A stretch of DNA of 6,361 bases from DAOTZU01 sp034433995 (GCA_034433995.1 DAOTZU010000194.1:1-6361), one strand, 5' to 3'. Positions 1 through 5,656 are shown, numbered from the stretch's first letter. The notes: generated by a model not told the origin, from the sequence alone. Program-made: numbers and translations.

Positions 1-191
1 GCATTGATATGCATGCCATCACCGTGGGTGGCTCGTTCGTCTCTTGGCAGCGCTTGATCAGTCGGCTGGTGCTACACGGGCCGGTCACGCCCAAGGTGCC
101 CGAATCGATTCTCCAGACATTGCGCACGGACGTCTGGATCTCACACGAGATCGCGGCGGATATCGAGCCGCACTGGGATAAAGGATACTGA
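1..191 (+). CDS. C-terminal fragment of an unrecognised protein (5' end outside window)
   Basis: An open frame runs in from the left edge (first full codon at position 3) and ends at TGA 189-191, giving about 62 residues of a C-terminus. I do not recognise the family. The visible part starts with a small-residue stretch (ITVGGSFVSW), continues through a helical segment (RLISRLVL), then PVTPKVPESI, and ends in a mixed acidic/aromatic tail (IEPHWDKGY). There is no membrane segment or obvious metal motif. The ATG at 9 is in frame, but the frame is open upstream of it, so this is more likely the end of a longer gene than a 60-residue protein. A strong promoter begins about 20 bp after its stop, so it probably belongs to a different transcription unit from selD. 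Confidence 0.55.
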   Translation, partial: IDMHAITVGGSFVSWQRLISRLVLHGPVTPKVPESILQTLRTDVWISHEIAADIEPHWDKGY

Positions 192-211
192 CAACCACCG
201 CCTTCCACGCC

Positions 212-239
212 TTGACGGAACGCCGGCGCCCGCTATAAT
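212..239 (+). promoter_or_regulatory. Sigma70-type promoter for the selD operon
   Basis: TTGACG at 212-217 (5 of 6 to the -35 consensus) and a perfect TATAAT at 234-239 are separated by 16 bp. The predicted transcription start is about 245-247, giving a leader of roughly 35 nt before the ATG at 281. The position between the stop of the upstream gene (191) and selD fits an operon promoter. The spacer holds a GC-rich palindrome (CGCCGGCG, 221-228), which could be an operator or coincidence. Confidence 0.75.
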
Positions 240-269
240 GTCCCTCAGAGCCTTCTCTTTTGTCCCTGC

Positions 270-273
270 GAGG
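270..273 (+). promoter_or_regulatory. Ribosome binding site supporting the selD start at 281
   Basis: GAGG at 270-273 lies 7 nt before the ATG at 281. This supports that start over the TTG at 413, which is the first start codon after the in-frame UGA. A second GAGG-like run (277-280) abuts the ATG and is too close to act. A GTG at 275 is also in frame but less well placed. Confidence 0.6.
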
Positions 274-280
274 CGTGAGG

Positions 281-1366
281 ATGAGCGGAGAGCAGTGCGG
301 CCTGCGCAGCCTGGCCGGGCCGGATGGGGTGATCCATCTGACCGCCCTGGCCAAGGCCGCGGGTTGAGGGAGCAAAAGGGCGCCTGCCGCCCTGGCGCGT
401 GTCACGCGCCACTTGAGAGAGCTGTTCGACGAGGCCAACTACCCCGAACTCTTGGTGGGGTTGACCGTCGCCGATGATGCTGCTGTCTGGAAACTGGATG
501 ACCAGCGGGCGCTGATCTTTACCGTGGATTTCTTTACCCCCATCGTGGATGACTCCTATGATTACGGCGCCATCGCCGCGGCCAATGCCCTGAGCGACGT
601 GTACGCCATGGGGGGCGAGCCCTTCCTGGCCCTCAGCATCGCCGCCTTCCCCGCCGCGCTGCCCGAGACGATGATCATCGAGATCCTGCGCGGGAGCGCC
701 GAGAAGGTCAAAGAGGCCGGCGCCATCATCGCCGGCGGCCACACGGTGGATGATGACGAGCCCAAAGTGGGGCTGGCCGTGTTGGGTCATGTGCATCCCG
801 CCAAGGTGTACACCAAGGCCATGGCGCGCCCCGGCGATGTGTTGCTCCTGACCAAGCCTTTGGGGGTGGGGATCATCGCCACCGCCTACAAGGCCGGCGT
901 GGCCGAGCCGGAGCACGTCGCCATCGCCACGCGCTGGATGAAATTGCTGAACAAGGACGCCGCCCTGGCCTTGCGGGCTTGCGCGCCCCATGCGCTGACG
1001 GATATCACCGGGTTCGGCCTGTTGGGCCACGCCTGGGAGGTGGCCGAGAAGAGCGGCGTGCGCCTGCGCCTCGTGTACGAGGCCTTGCCCTTCCACCCCG
1101 GCGCCCAGGAGTATGCCGATGCATTGCTCTTCCCCGCCGGGGCCAATAACAATATGGCCGCCTACGAGGAACACGTGACCTTTGCGCCCCACTTGGAGTA
1201 TGAGCAGCGCTTGCTCTGTTACTGCCCAGAGACCTCCGGGGGGTTGTTCATCTCTCTCGCGCCGGAGGAGGCGCAGAATTTTCTGGCCCGCTACCGCGCC
1301 CTGGGGCATGAGGCGTGGCAGATCGGGCAGGTGATGGAGGGCGAGCCGGGCATCGAGGTCGTCTGA
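281..1366 (+). CDS. selD: Selenide, water dikinase (selenophosphate synthetase), itself a probable selenoprotein with UGA-encoded Sec29
   Basis: SelD makes selenophosphate from selenide and ATP in the cytoplasm; this is the selenium donor for Sec-tRNA (and tRNA selenouridine) synthesis. Reading through the TGA at 365-367 gives 361 residues, close to the roughly 350 usual for the family. The N-terminus then reads LTALAKAAG-U-GSK, with Sec29 at the catalytic Cys/Sec position and Lys32 matching the conserved Lys three residues later (E. coli Cys17/Lys20). Family motifs follow in order: DDAAVW (65-70), TVDFFTPIVDD (81-91), NALSDVYAMGG (102-112), GGHTVDD (152-158), then TDITGFGLLGHAWEVA and PETSGGLFISL nearer the C-terminus. 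These are the AIRS-type ATP-binding signatures. The start at ATG 281 is supported by GAGG 7 nt upstream and a promoter at 212-239. Starting at TTG 413 would delete the catalytic loop. The true stop is also TGA (1364-1366), so UGA has both meanings in one gene. It is the first gene of a tight gene string, 13 nt before the next. The alternative, a nonsense-mutated selD, is unlikely because the TGA is exactly at the catalytic residue and a hairpin follows. Confidence 0.93.
365..367 (+). other. In-frame UGA read as selenocysteine (Sec29 of SelD)
   Basis: The codon order is AAG GCC GCG GGT TGA GGG AGC, placing TGA as codon 29 of the frame that starts at 281 and that continues unbroken to 1366. The local protein context G-U-G-S-K matches the SelD active-site loop (G-C/U-G-C-K in relatives), so the TGA replaces the catalytic Cys. 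The conserved second Cys two residues later in E. coli is Ser31 here. Confidence 0.88.
377..393 (+). promoter_or_regulatory. Second hairpin between the Sec codon and the candidate SECIS
   Basis: AGGGCG (377-382) pairs perfectly with CGCCCU (388-393) around the loop CCUGC (383-387). The loop begins 15 nt after the UGA and lacks G in its first two positions, so it fits the SECIS rule less well than the 393-411 hairpin. The two can coexist if the terminal A377-U393 pair opens. It may be part of a composite SECIS or help pause the ribosome at the UGA; both roles are inferences. Confidence 0.4.
393..411 (+). promoter_or_regulatory. Candidate bacterial SECIS element in the selD coding region
   Basis: A perfect 8-bp stem pairs 393-400 with 404-411 (UGGCGCGU with ACGCGCCA) around a three-base apical loop GUC (401-403). 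The loop starts 33 nt after the UGA and has G then U at its tip. As I recall the bacterial SECIS consensus, it needs a short loop with G in the first two positions about 16-37 nt from UGA, so this fits. SelB would be the expected binding factor. An adjacent hairpin (377-393) lies between the UGA and this element. Confidence 0.65.
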
Positions 1367-1379
1367 AGGGAGGTGCGGC

Positions 1380-2225
1380 ATGACCTTTGCGGAGGCGGCG
1401 GAGTATATTCTGAGGCAGGCTGGTGTGCCCCTGCATTTTCGAGAGATCACCGCCCGAGCGATGGCCCAAGGGCTCATCGCAGTGCAGGGCAACACCCCCT
1501 GGAATTCGATGAACGGCACGCTGCGCCGCTTGATCCGCCGGCAGGGTCAGGCCGCGCCCTTTGTGGCCCTGGGAGATGGCCGTTTTGCCCTGCGGGAATG
1601 GCCCTTGGATGAGATCCCTCCCCAACCCCGCCCTGCCAGCGGCCAAGGGGGCTTGCTTCCCGCCCAGGAAGGCGGGGCTGGGCGCATCAGCGTGGGGGCA
1701 CGCGCCGGCTGGGTGGCGCCTCGGGCCTTTAAATGGCATGCCGTGCCCGCACAGTTGTTGCCTTTGCTGAACTATCGCCCCCGCTCCGCGTGGCTTGCCC
1801 AGGCCCAAGATGGGCTCAAAGGGGCCCTGGCCTGGGGCCTGGGCCATCTCATGGGCGGCCTGGCGTTGCTCTTGGGGCAGCGCACACCCTTCGCCGGCGG
1901 CTTGGGCGGCCAGTGGCTCCTGTGGGGCGCCGCCCATACGGCCTTGGCTTTGCGGGGCCTGCAAGAGATCCCCCGCCAAGATGCCGTAGAGGTTCCATCC
2001 GCCTCGCGGCGGGGCCAGGGCCATCCTGTGCAGCGATACGGCCAGCTGCTCCGCTATGGCGCCGGGCTGGGGCTGGCCACCCTCCTGCTGGGCCTGCTGC
2101 TCTCGGGCCAAGAGGCGCGCCCTCGGCGGCAGGGCGTGGCGGTGGCCCTGGCGGGCCAGGGAGGCTTTTGGTTGATCCTCTGCACGCTCTTGGACGTCTT
2201 GCTGCGCGCAAAAAGCCAAGAGTGA
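1380..2225 (+). CDS. HARE-HTH domain protein with a four-helix membrane-like C-terminal half
   Basis: Residues 1-74 look like a HARE-HTH (HB1/ASXL/restriction-endonuclease helix-turn-helix, also found in RNA polymerase delta): MTFAEAAEYILRQAG start, VPLHFREI helix, GNTPWNSMNGTL turn, and a closing wing LGDGRFALREW (64-74). In known proteins this domain is linked to DNA or chromatin binding or to the transcription machinery. Residues 75-140 are a Pro/Gly/Ala-rich linker. Residues 147-276 contain four hydrophobic segments (about 147-166, 171-192, 222-242, 250-276) with the patterns GGQWLLWGAAHTALA and GQGGFWLILCTLLD, which recall small four-helix membrane families such as DUF6992; that link is from memory and tentative. 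The protein would therefore be a membrane-anchored nucleic-acid-binding protein, function unknown. ATG 1380 follows GGGAGG (1368-1373) by 6 nt. It sits 13 nt after selD and 31 nt before the cysS-like gene, so co-transcription is likely. Confidence 0.85.
   Translation: MTFAEAAEYILRQAGVPLHFREITARAMAQGLIAVQGNTPWNSMNGTLRRLIRRQGQAAPFVALGDGRFALREWPLDEIPPQPRPASGQGGLLPAQEGGAGRISVGARAGWVAPRAFKWHAVPAQLLPLLNYRPRSAWLAQAQDGLKGALAWGLGHLMGGLALLLGQRTPFAGGLGGQWLLWGAAHTALALRGLQEIPRQDAVEVPSASRRGQGHPVQRYGQLLRYGAGLGLATLLLGLLLSGQEARPRRQGVAVALAGQGGFWLILCTLLDVLLRAKSQE
1621..1682 (+). repeat. Imperfect inverted repeat inside the linker of the HARE-HTH gene
   Basis: CCCAACCCCGCC (1621-1632) and GGCGGGGCTGGG (1671-1682) are complementary at 11 of 12 positions, separated by 38 nt. 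They encode roughly residues 81-101, the low-complexity Pro/Gly-rich linker between the HTH and membrane parts. This could be an in-frame relic of a small palindromic repeat or simply GC-rich linker sequence. Confidence 0.45.
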
Positions 2226-2245
2226 CGTCGTTCAGGTCCTTGATG

Positions 2246-2251
2246 AGGAGG
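2246..2251 (+). promoter_or_regulatory. Shine-Dalgarno AGGAGG fixing the TTG start of the cysS-like gene
   Basis: A perfect AGGAGG at 2246-2251 stands 5 nt before TTG 2257. No in-frame ATG or GTG lies between the previous gene's stop and the conserved N-terminal region. The ATG at 2243 is out of frame. This makes TTG the most likely initiator. Confidence 0.7.
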
Positions 2252-2256
2252 TCCGC

Positions 2257-3510
2257 TTGCTACACCTGTTCAACGAGCCCCATCAACGTTTGGAGGTGTT
2301 CCGCCCGTTGGGTGATGTGGTCACCCTCTATGTGTGTGGCATCACCCCTTACGATACCACCCATCTGGGCCATGCCTTCACCTATTTGAGTTTCGATGTG
2401 TTGATCCGCTATTTAGAGTACTTGGGCTACCCCGTGCGCTATGTGCAGAACGTCACCGATATTGATGATGATATCCTGCGCAAGAGCCGAGAGCTGGGCG
2501 AGGATTGGCTGGCCCTGGGCAACCGCTGGACGCGCCATTTCATCGAGGACATGCGCGCCCTCAATGTGCGCCCGCCGGATGTCTATCCCCGCGCTACCGA
2601 GGTTATCCCGCAGATGTTCGGCGCCATCCAAACGCTGATCGCCAAGGGCCACGCCTATGTCTCGGACGGGAACGTGTACTACCACGTGGCCACGGCGCCC
2701 CGCTTTGGCCGGGTGAGCGGCCTGGAACCGGAGGAGTGGCTCCCCACCGCCAACCAGCGGGGCAATTTCCCCGACGATCCCCACAAGCGTGACCCGTTAG
2801 ATTTCGTGCTTTGGCAGGCCCAAAAGCCCGGCGAGCCGGCCTGGCCCAGCCCCTGGGGCTTGGGACGGCCTGGTTGGCATATCGAATGTTCCACCATGGC
2901 CGCCACCTATCTTGGTCCGGTGATCGATCTCCACGGCGGCGGAGGTGATTTGGCCTTTCCCCATCACGAATGCGAGACGGCCCAGGCCTGCGGCGTCACC
3001 GGGCAGGAGGAATTTGCCCGGTTCTGGCTACACACGGCCATGGTGCGCTACCAGGGCGAGAAGATGAGCAAATCCCTGGGCAACCTCATCTGGGTGCGCG
3101 ATCTTTTAAGGGACCACACTCCTGACGCCGTGCGTCTCTTGGTGAATGGCCACCCCTATTATGAGACCTGGGAGTACGACGCGGCGGAGCTGGCCCCCGC
3201 CGACGCCCTGGCGGCGCGCTTGCTCCGCGCAGCCCTGGCCCAAGGGGGCACGGGGCCGGCCGTCGAGACCCAAGATCTCGTGCAAGCGTTTGAGGCCGCT
3301 CTGGACGATAACCTGAACACCCGTCGCGCCTTGGAGGCGTTGGGGCAACTGGCTGTGCGGATCACCTCTGGCGCGACGGCGGGCAAGAACATCGCCGGCG
3401 CCCAGGCCGCGTTGCGCAAGCTGAGCACAGTCTTTGGCCTGCGCCTCGATGGCGACTTGGAGCCACGGGTGTGCCAGGGATGGGACGCTCATTACCGACG
3501 GTTCCAATGA
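2257..3510 (+). CDS. cysS: Cysteinyl-tRNA synthetase-like protein, short form lacking the C-terminal anticodon-recognition segment
   Basis: Class I cysteine-activating enzyme: it forms cysteinyl-adenylate from Cys and ATP and, if a true CysRS, transfers Cys to tRNA-Cys in the cytoplasm. Visible motifs: YVCGITPYDTTHLGHA with the HIGH-type signature HLGH at 36-39; YVQNVTDIDDDIL; KRDPLDFVLW; GRPGWHIECS; HGGGGDLAFPHHECE; and KMSKS at 269-273. Zn ligands of the family are present as Cys27, Cys211, His236 and Glu240 (E. coli Cys28, Cys209, His234, Glu238). A helical DALR-type region follows (AFEAALDDNLNTRRAL to LRKLSTVFGL). The protein then ends at 417 residues, against 461 in E. coli, with only 144 residues after KMSKS instead of about 190. 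The small terminal anticodon-binding segment is therefore missing. Length and HLGHA style also recall MshC (mycothiol cysteine ligase), but the Glu240 Zn ligand favours CysRS. The start is TTG 2257 behind AGGAGG. The stop overlaps a start of the kinase gene. Confidence 0.88.
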   Translation: MLHLFNEPHQRLEVFRPLGDVVTLYVCGITPYDTTHLGHAFTYLSFDVLIRYLEYLGYPVRYVQNVTDIDDDILRKSRELGEDWLALGNRWTRHFIEDMRALNVRPPDVYPRATEVIPQMFGAIQTLIAKGHAYVSDGNVYYHVATAPRFGRVSGLEPEEWLPTANQRGNFPDDPHKRDPLDFVLWQAQKPGEPAWPSPWGLGRPGWHIECSTMAATYLGPVIDLHGGGGDLAFPHHECETAQACGVTGQEEFARFWLHTAMVRYQGEKMSKSLGNLIWVRDLLRDHTPDAVRLLVNGHPYYETWEYDAAELAPADALAARLLRAALAQGGTGPAVETQDLVQAFEAALDDNLNTRRALEALGQLAVRITSGATAGKNIAGAQAALRKLSTVFGLRLDGDLEPRVCQGWDAHYRRFQ

Positions 3511-5348
3511 ATGCGCTCACGGGACGAACCGGGGATAAGCTCCAGCATGTGTATCAGCGGGCAAGAACCAGCCGCCTGAGAACGCAACTCCTGCTCAACA
3601 CCGTCGTCCCCGTCACGGCGCTCTTGCTTGCGCTCTCGCTGGTGGGCGTTTTCGGTTTCACCCGTTTGACCCAAGCCCTGGTGGAACAGCGCGACGCCGA
3701 GCTGGTACAATTGGCCGCGCAACAGGTGGCCCGCTATTGGGCCGAATCGGTGTTGCTTTTGACCAACCTGGCCGATCCCCTGCGCACCATCACCCCCCAG
3801 GCAAGCCAGGCCCTGCTTCAAGCGAACGAGGCCCTGGGCCAACGTTTTGACCAAGTCCACATCGTCAACGCCGAGGGGACCATCGTCGCCAGCCGAGGCG
3901 GCGAGATCGGCGGCCAAGTCCCTCTCCTGAGCTACCTCGAACGAGCCCGAAGGCTACGCCGGCCGGTGCGCTCCGAGATCTATCAAGATGCCCAAGGACG
4001 GCCCGTCATCGCCGTCGCCGTGGCCATTTATGATGTGCGCGGCGCCTTCAACGGCTATGCCATCGGCATCTGGGAATTAAAAGGCCACAGCTTGGGCGTG
4101 CCGGTCCGAGAGGTGCGGGTGGGGGAGCACGGCTATGCCTTTGTGGTGGACCAGTGGGGCACCGTGTTGTATCACCCGGCAGAGGATATGCTGGGCGCCT
4201 CCTTCCGCCAACATCCCGCCGTGGCGGCGCTCTTGCGCGGGGAGACCGGCGCGCAGATGGTCAATACCGGCGGCCGAGCGACGGTGGTGGGCTATGCGCC
4301 CATCCCCCTGCGACAGCTCCCCAACTCGGTGCTGGCCGATGAAAGTTGGGATGGATGGGGGTTGCTCACCTCCGAGGAATGGCGGCACATCGTGGAGCCG
4401 CTCCAGCCCTATATCACGCTGATGGTGGTGTTGCTGATCTTGGTCATCACCTTGCCCATGCTCCTCCTGGTGGTGAACAGCCGCCGCATCGCGGCCCCTT
4501 TGCAGAGCCTGGCCGAGCAGGCGGAGCGGGTGGCCTCTGGTGAATTTGAGAGCCATGTCTCCATCAACGCCGGCCCTTTGGAGGTGCGCGAGCTGGAGGA
4601 GGCCTTTAACGTGATGGTGGAGCAGTTGCGCAAATACCGCAGCGATATCCAGAGTTACGTGGTCTCGATCCTCAACAGCCAAGAGGAGGAGCGAAAGCGC
4701 ATCGGCCGCGAATTGCATGACGAGACGGCCCAGGCCCTCATCGTCTTGGGGCGGCGCATCGAGATCGCCCAAGAGATGGCCAAAGCCCCAGAGCTCAAGG
4801 CGGAACTGGGCACCGTGCGCGACATGATCGATGATACCCTGCAGGGGGTGCGCCGCTTCACCAGCGACCTGCGCCCGCCCCTTTTGGAGGAGCTGGGCCT
4901 GCCCCGGACTTTGGAACTTTTGGGGGCGCGCACCGAGCGGGAAGAGGGTTTTAGCGTGAACGTAAGCATTGTGGGCGAGCCGATCCAGCTGTTGCCGGAG
5001 CTGGAGCTGGGCCTCTATCGCCTGGCGCAGGAGAGCTTGAGCAATGTGCGGCGCCATGCCCACGCCTCCCACGTGCAGGTTTTGCTCTCCTATAGCCCGG
5101 ATGCCGTCAAGCTGAGCATCGCCGACGACGGCGTGGGGTTCGACGCCCCCACCGATCCCATCACCCTGGCCAAGACGGGGCGGCTGGGCTTGATCGGCAT
5201 CCATGAGCGCGCCCGGCTCTTTGGCGGCAAAGCCAAGATCACCTCCAAACCCGGCCAGGGGACCGTGGTCACGGTGGTGATCCCCCTCACTCCCATCCTG
5301 CTGCCCTCCACGGAGGCGCGCCAGGAGGCCGCAGAGGGCAAACATTAG
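3507..5348 (+). CDS. Membrane sensor histidine kinase (Cache-like sensor, HAMP, HisKA_3, HATPase_c; NarX/LiaS/DegS type)
   Basis: Inner-membrane sensor that should autophosphorylate on His and pass phosphate to the response regulator at 5663-6343. Domains from ATG 3507 (613 residues): cytoplasmic basic N-terminus; TM1 about 27-51; an extracytoplasmic sensor about 52-300 with Cache/PAS-like features (IVNAEGTIVASRGGEIGG; GEHGYAFVVDQWGTVLYHP from about 206); TM2 about 302-323; HAMP about 324-376; a HisKA_3 dimerisation region with the H-box RIGRELHDETAQ (phosphoacceptor His404); and HATPase_c with the N-box region QESLSNVRRHAHAS, DDGVGFD (540-546) and GLIGIHERARLFGG, ending at TAG 5346-5348. All catalytic motifs are intact. 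The ligand is unknown. Start choice is uncertain: ATG 3507 overlaps the preceding stop as ATGA, suggesting translational coupling, but has no clear Shine-Dalgarno. The in-frame GTG 3471 has GGAG 8 nt upstream, and ATG 3480 is also possible. Confidence 0.93.
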   Translation: MNALTGRTGDKLQHVYQRARTSRLRTQLLLNTVVPVTALLLALSLVGVFGFTRLTQALVEQRDAELVQLAAQQVARYWAESVLLLTNLADPLRTITPQASQALLQANEALGQRFDQVHIVNAEGTIVASRGGEIGGQVPLLSYLERARRLRRPVRSEIYQDAQGRPVIAVAVAIYDVRGAFNGYAIGIWELKGHSLGVPVREVRVGEHGYAFVVDQWGTVLYHPAEDMLGASFRQHPAVAALLRGETGAQMVNTGGRATVVGYAPIPLRQLPNSVLADESWDGWGLLTSEEWRHIVEPLQPYITLMVVLLILVITLPMLLLVVNSRRIAAPLQSLAEQAERVASGEFESHVSINAGPLEVRELEEAFNVMVEQLRKYRSDIQSYVVSILNSQEEERKRIGRELHDETAQALIVLGRRIEIAQEMAKAPELKAELGTVRDMIDDTLQGVRRFTSDLRPPLLEELGLPRTLELLGARTEREEGFSVNVSIVGEPIQLLPELELGLYRLAQESLSNVRRHAHASHVQVLLSYSPDAVKLSIADDGVGFDAPTDPITLAKTGRLGLIGIHERARLFGGKAKITSKPGQGTVVTVVIPLTPILLPSTEARQEAAEGKH

Positions 5349-5406
5349 GCATAAATGCCCAAGCTAATTCCATCGAATGGCGGATGTTCTTGGAGGCACA
5401 AGGGGT

Positions 5407-5412
5407 TATACT
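5407..5412 (+). promoter_or_regulatory. Possible -10 element for the response regulator transcript
   Basis: TATACT at 5407-5412 matches TATAAT at 5 of 6 positions. No good -35 hexamer is found at 16-18 bp (the sequence there is ATGTTC/TGTTCT), so the promoter would be weak or activator-dependent. If used, the leader to ATG 5663 would be about 245 nt and would include all the hairpins. Confidence 0.25.
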
Positions 5413-5482
5413 ATGGTCGGAAAATGGGAAAGGGGTTGGGGGTTCTGTAAGCGAGAGTATCTTCTTACCCTTGGCGGCGCTT

Positions 5483-5512
5483 GCTGTACCTTTCTCCGGC
5501 GCGGGGTACAGC
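5483..5512 (+). repeat. 8-bp inverted repeat (hairpin 1 of the leader)
   Basis: GCTGTACC (5483-5490) is perfectly complementary to GGTACAGC (5505-5512) around a 14-nt loop, with G-U extensions on both sides. It is followed by a pyrimidine-rich run (CTTCTTCTCCTCCTT), not a clean T-tract, so a classical intrinsic terminator is doubtful. Confidence 0.6.
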
Positions 5513-5529
5513 GCTTCTTCTCCTCCTTG

Positions 5530-5581
5530 TTGAACGGGCCTCGGCTATCGCATTGGGCGGCGATGGACGAGGCCCGTTCAA
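5530..5581 (+). repeat. Long near-perfect hairpin, 14+7 bp, possible attenuator or structured RNA
   Basis: Positions 5530-5543 pair perfectly with 5568-5581 (TTGAACGGGCCTCG with CGAGGCCCGTTCAA). After one G-A mismatch, 5545-5551 pair with 5560-5566 (six Watson-Crick pairs and one G-U), leaving the 8-nt loop ATTGGGCG (5552-5559). This is the strongest fold I found in the window and lies outside any gene. Only a weak AAATTT follows the 3' arm, so it may be a terminator or attenuator for read-through from the kinase gene, an mRNA end protector, or part of an RNA element; the choice is unresolved. Confidence 0.75.
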
Positions 5582-5652
5582 ATTTCCGCGCCGGGGCAAG
5601 GGCTCGCCCCATTTCATCCCCAGCAAAATTCTCATCTCCGGCGGAACCAAAA

Positions 5653-5656
5653 GGGG
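5653..5656 (+). promoter_or_regulatory. Ribosome binding site of the response regulator, potentially maskable
   Basis: GGGG within AAGGGGAA lies 6 nt before ATG 5663 and sets that start. TCCCC at 5617-5621 is perfectly complementary to GGGGA at 5653-5657, so a local fold could hide it. Confidence 0.45.

Noticed and set aside
281..367. selD as a nonsense-mutated pseudogene
   Set aside because: The UGA sits exactly at the known Cys/Sec active-site position, flanking residues match the family, a SECIS-like hairpin follows, and the rest of the gene is intact.
238..477. Short + strand frame starting at ATG 238
   Set aside because: Its ATG overlaps the promoter -10 TATAAT, and the frame is a shadow of selD with an Arg/Gly-rich, unrecognisable product.
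413..1366. selD starting at TTG 413
   Set aside because: It would remove the catalytic Sec and conserved Lys loop, and it has no suitable ribosome site. The frame continues upstream through UGA to a well-placed ATG at 281.
245..1519. Long minus-strand frame of about 424 codons opposite selD
   Set aside because: The product is His/Gln/Gly-rich with no motif. It is an antisense shadow produced by GC-rich codon bias opposite a clearly conserved gene.
1248..2219. Minus-strand frame opposite the HARE-HTH gene
   Set aside because: Low-complexity Gln/Pro/Ala product, whereas the + strand frame has a recognisable domain and a strong ribosome site.
1733..2389. + strand frame overlapping the HARE-HTH gene and the cysS-like gene
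   Set aside because: Arg/Pro/Gly-rich shadow running across two recognisable genes and lacking any motif.
2257..3510. Calling the cysS-like gene mshC (mycothiol cysteine ligase)
   Set aside because: Length and HLGHA style are similar, but the Zn-ligand Glu240 in HHECE is CysRS-like. No other mycothiol gene is visible, so a CysRS-like call is safer.
4077..5345. Minus-strand frame opposite the histidine kinase
   Set aside because: Shadow of a gene whose + strand product has all kinase motifs.
5348..5359. Dyad GGCAT-AA-ATGCC at the kinase stop codon
   Set aside because: Arms of 5 bp with a 2-base centre cannot form a good hairpin, and no known operator matches, so it is too weak to list as a site.
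5426..5442. G-quadruplex in the kinase-regulator interval
   Set aside because: Only three closely spaced G-tracts are present. The fourth (5402-5405) is 20 nt away, so a stable quadruplex is doubtful.
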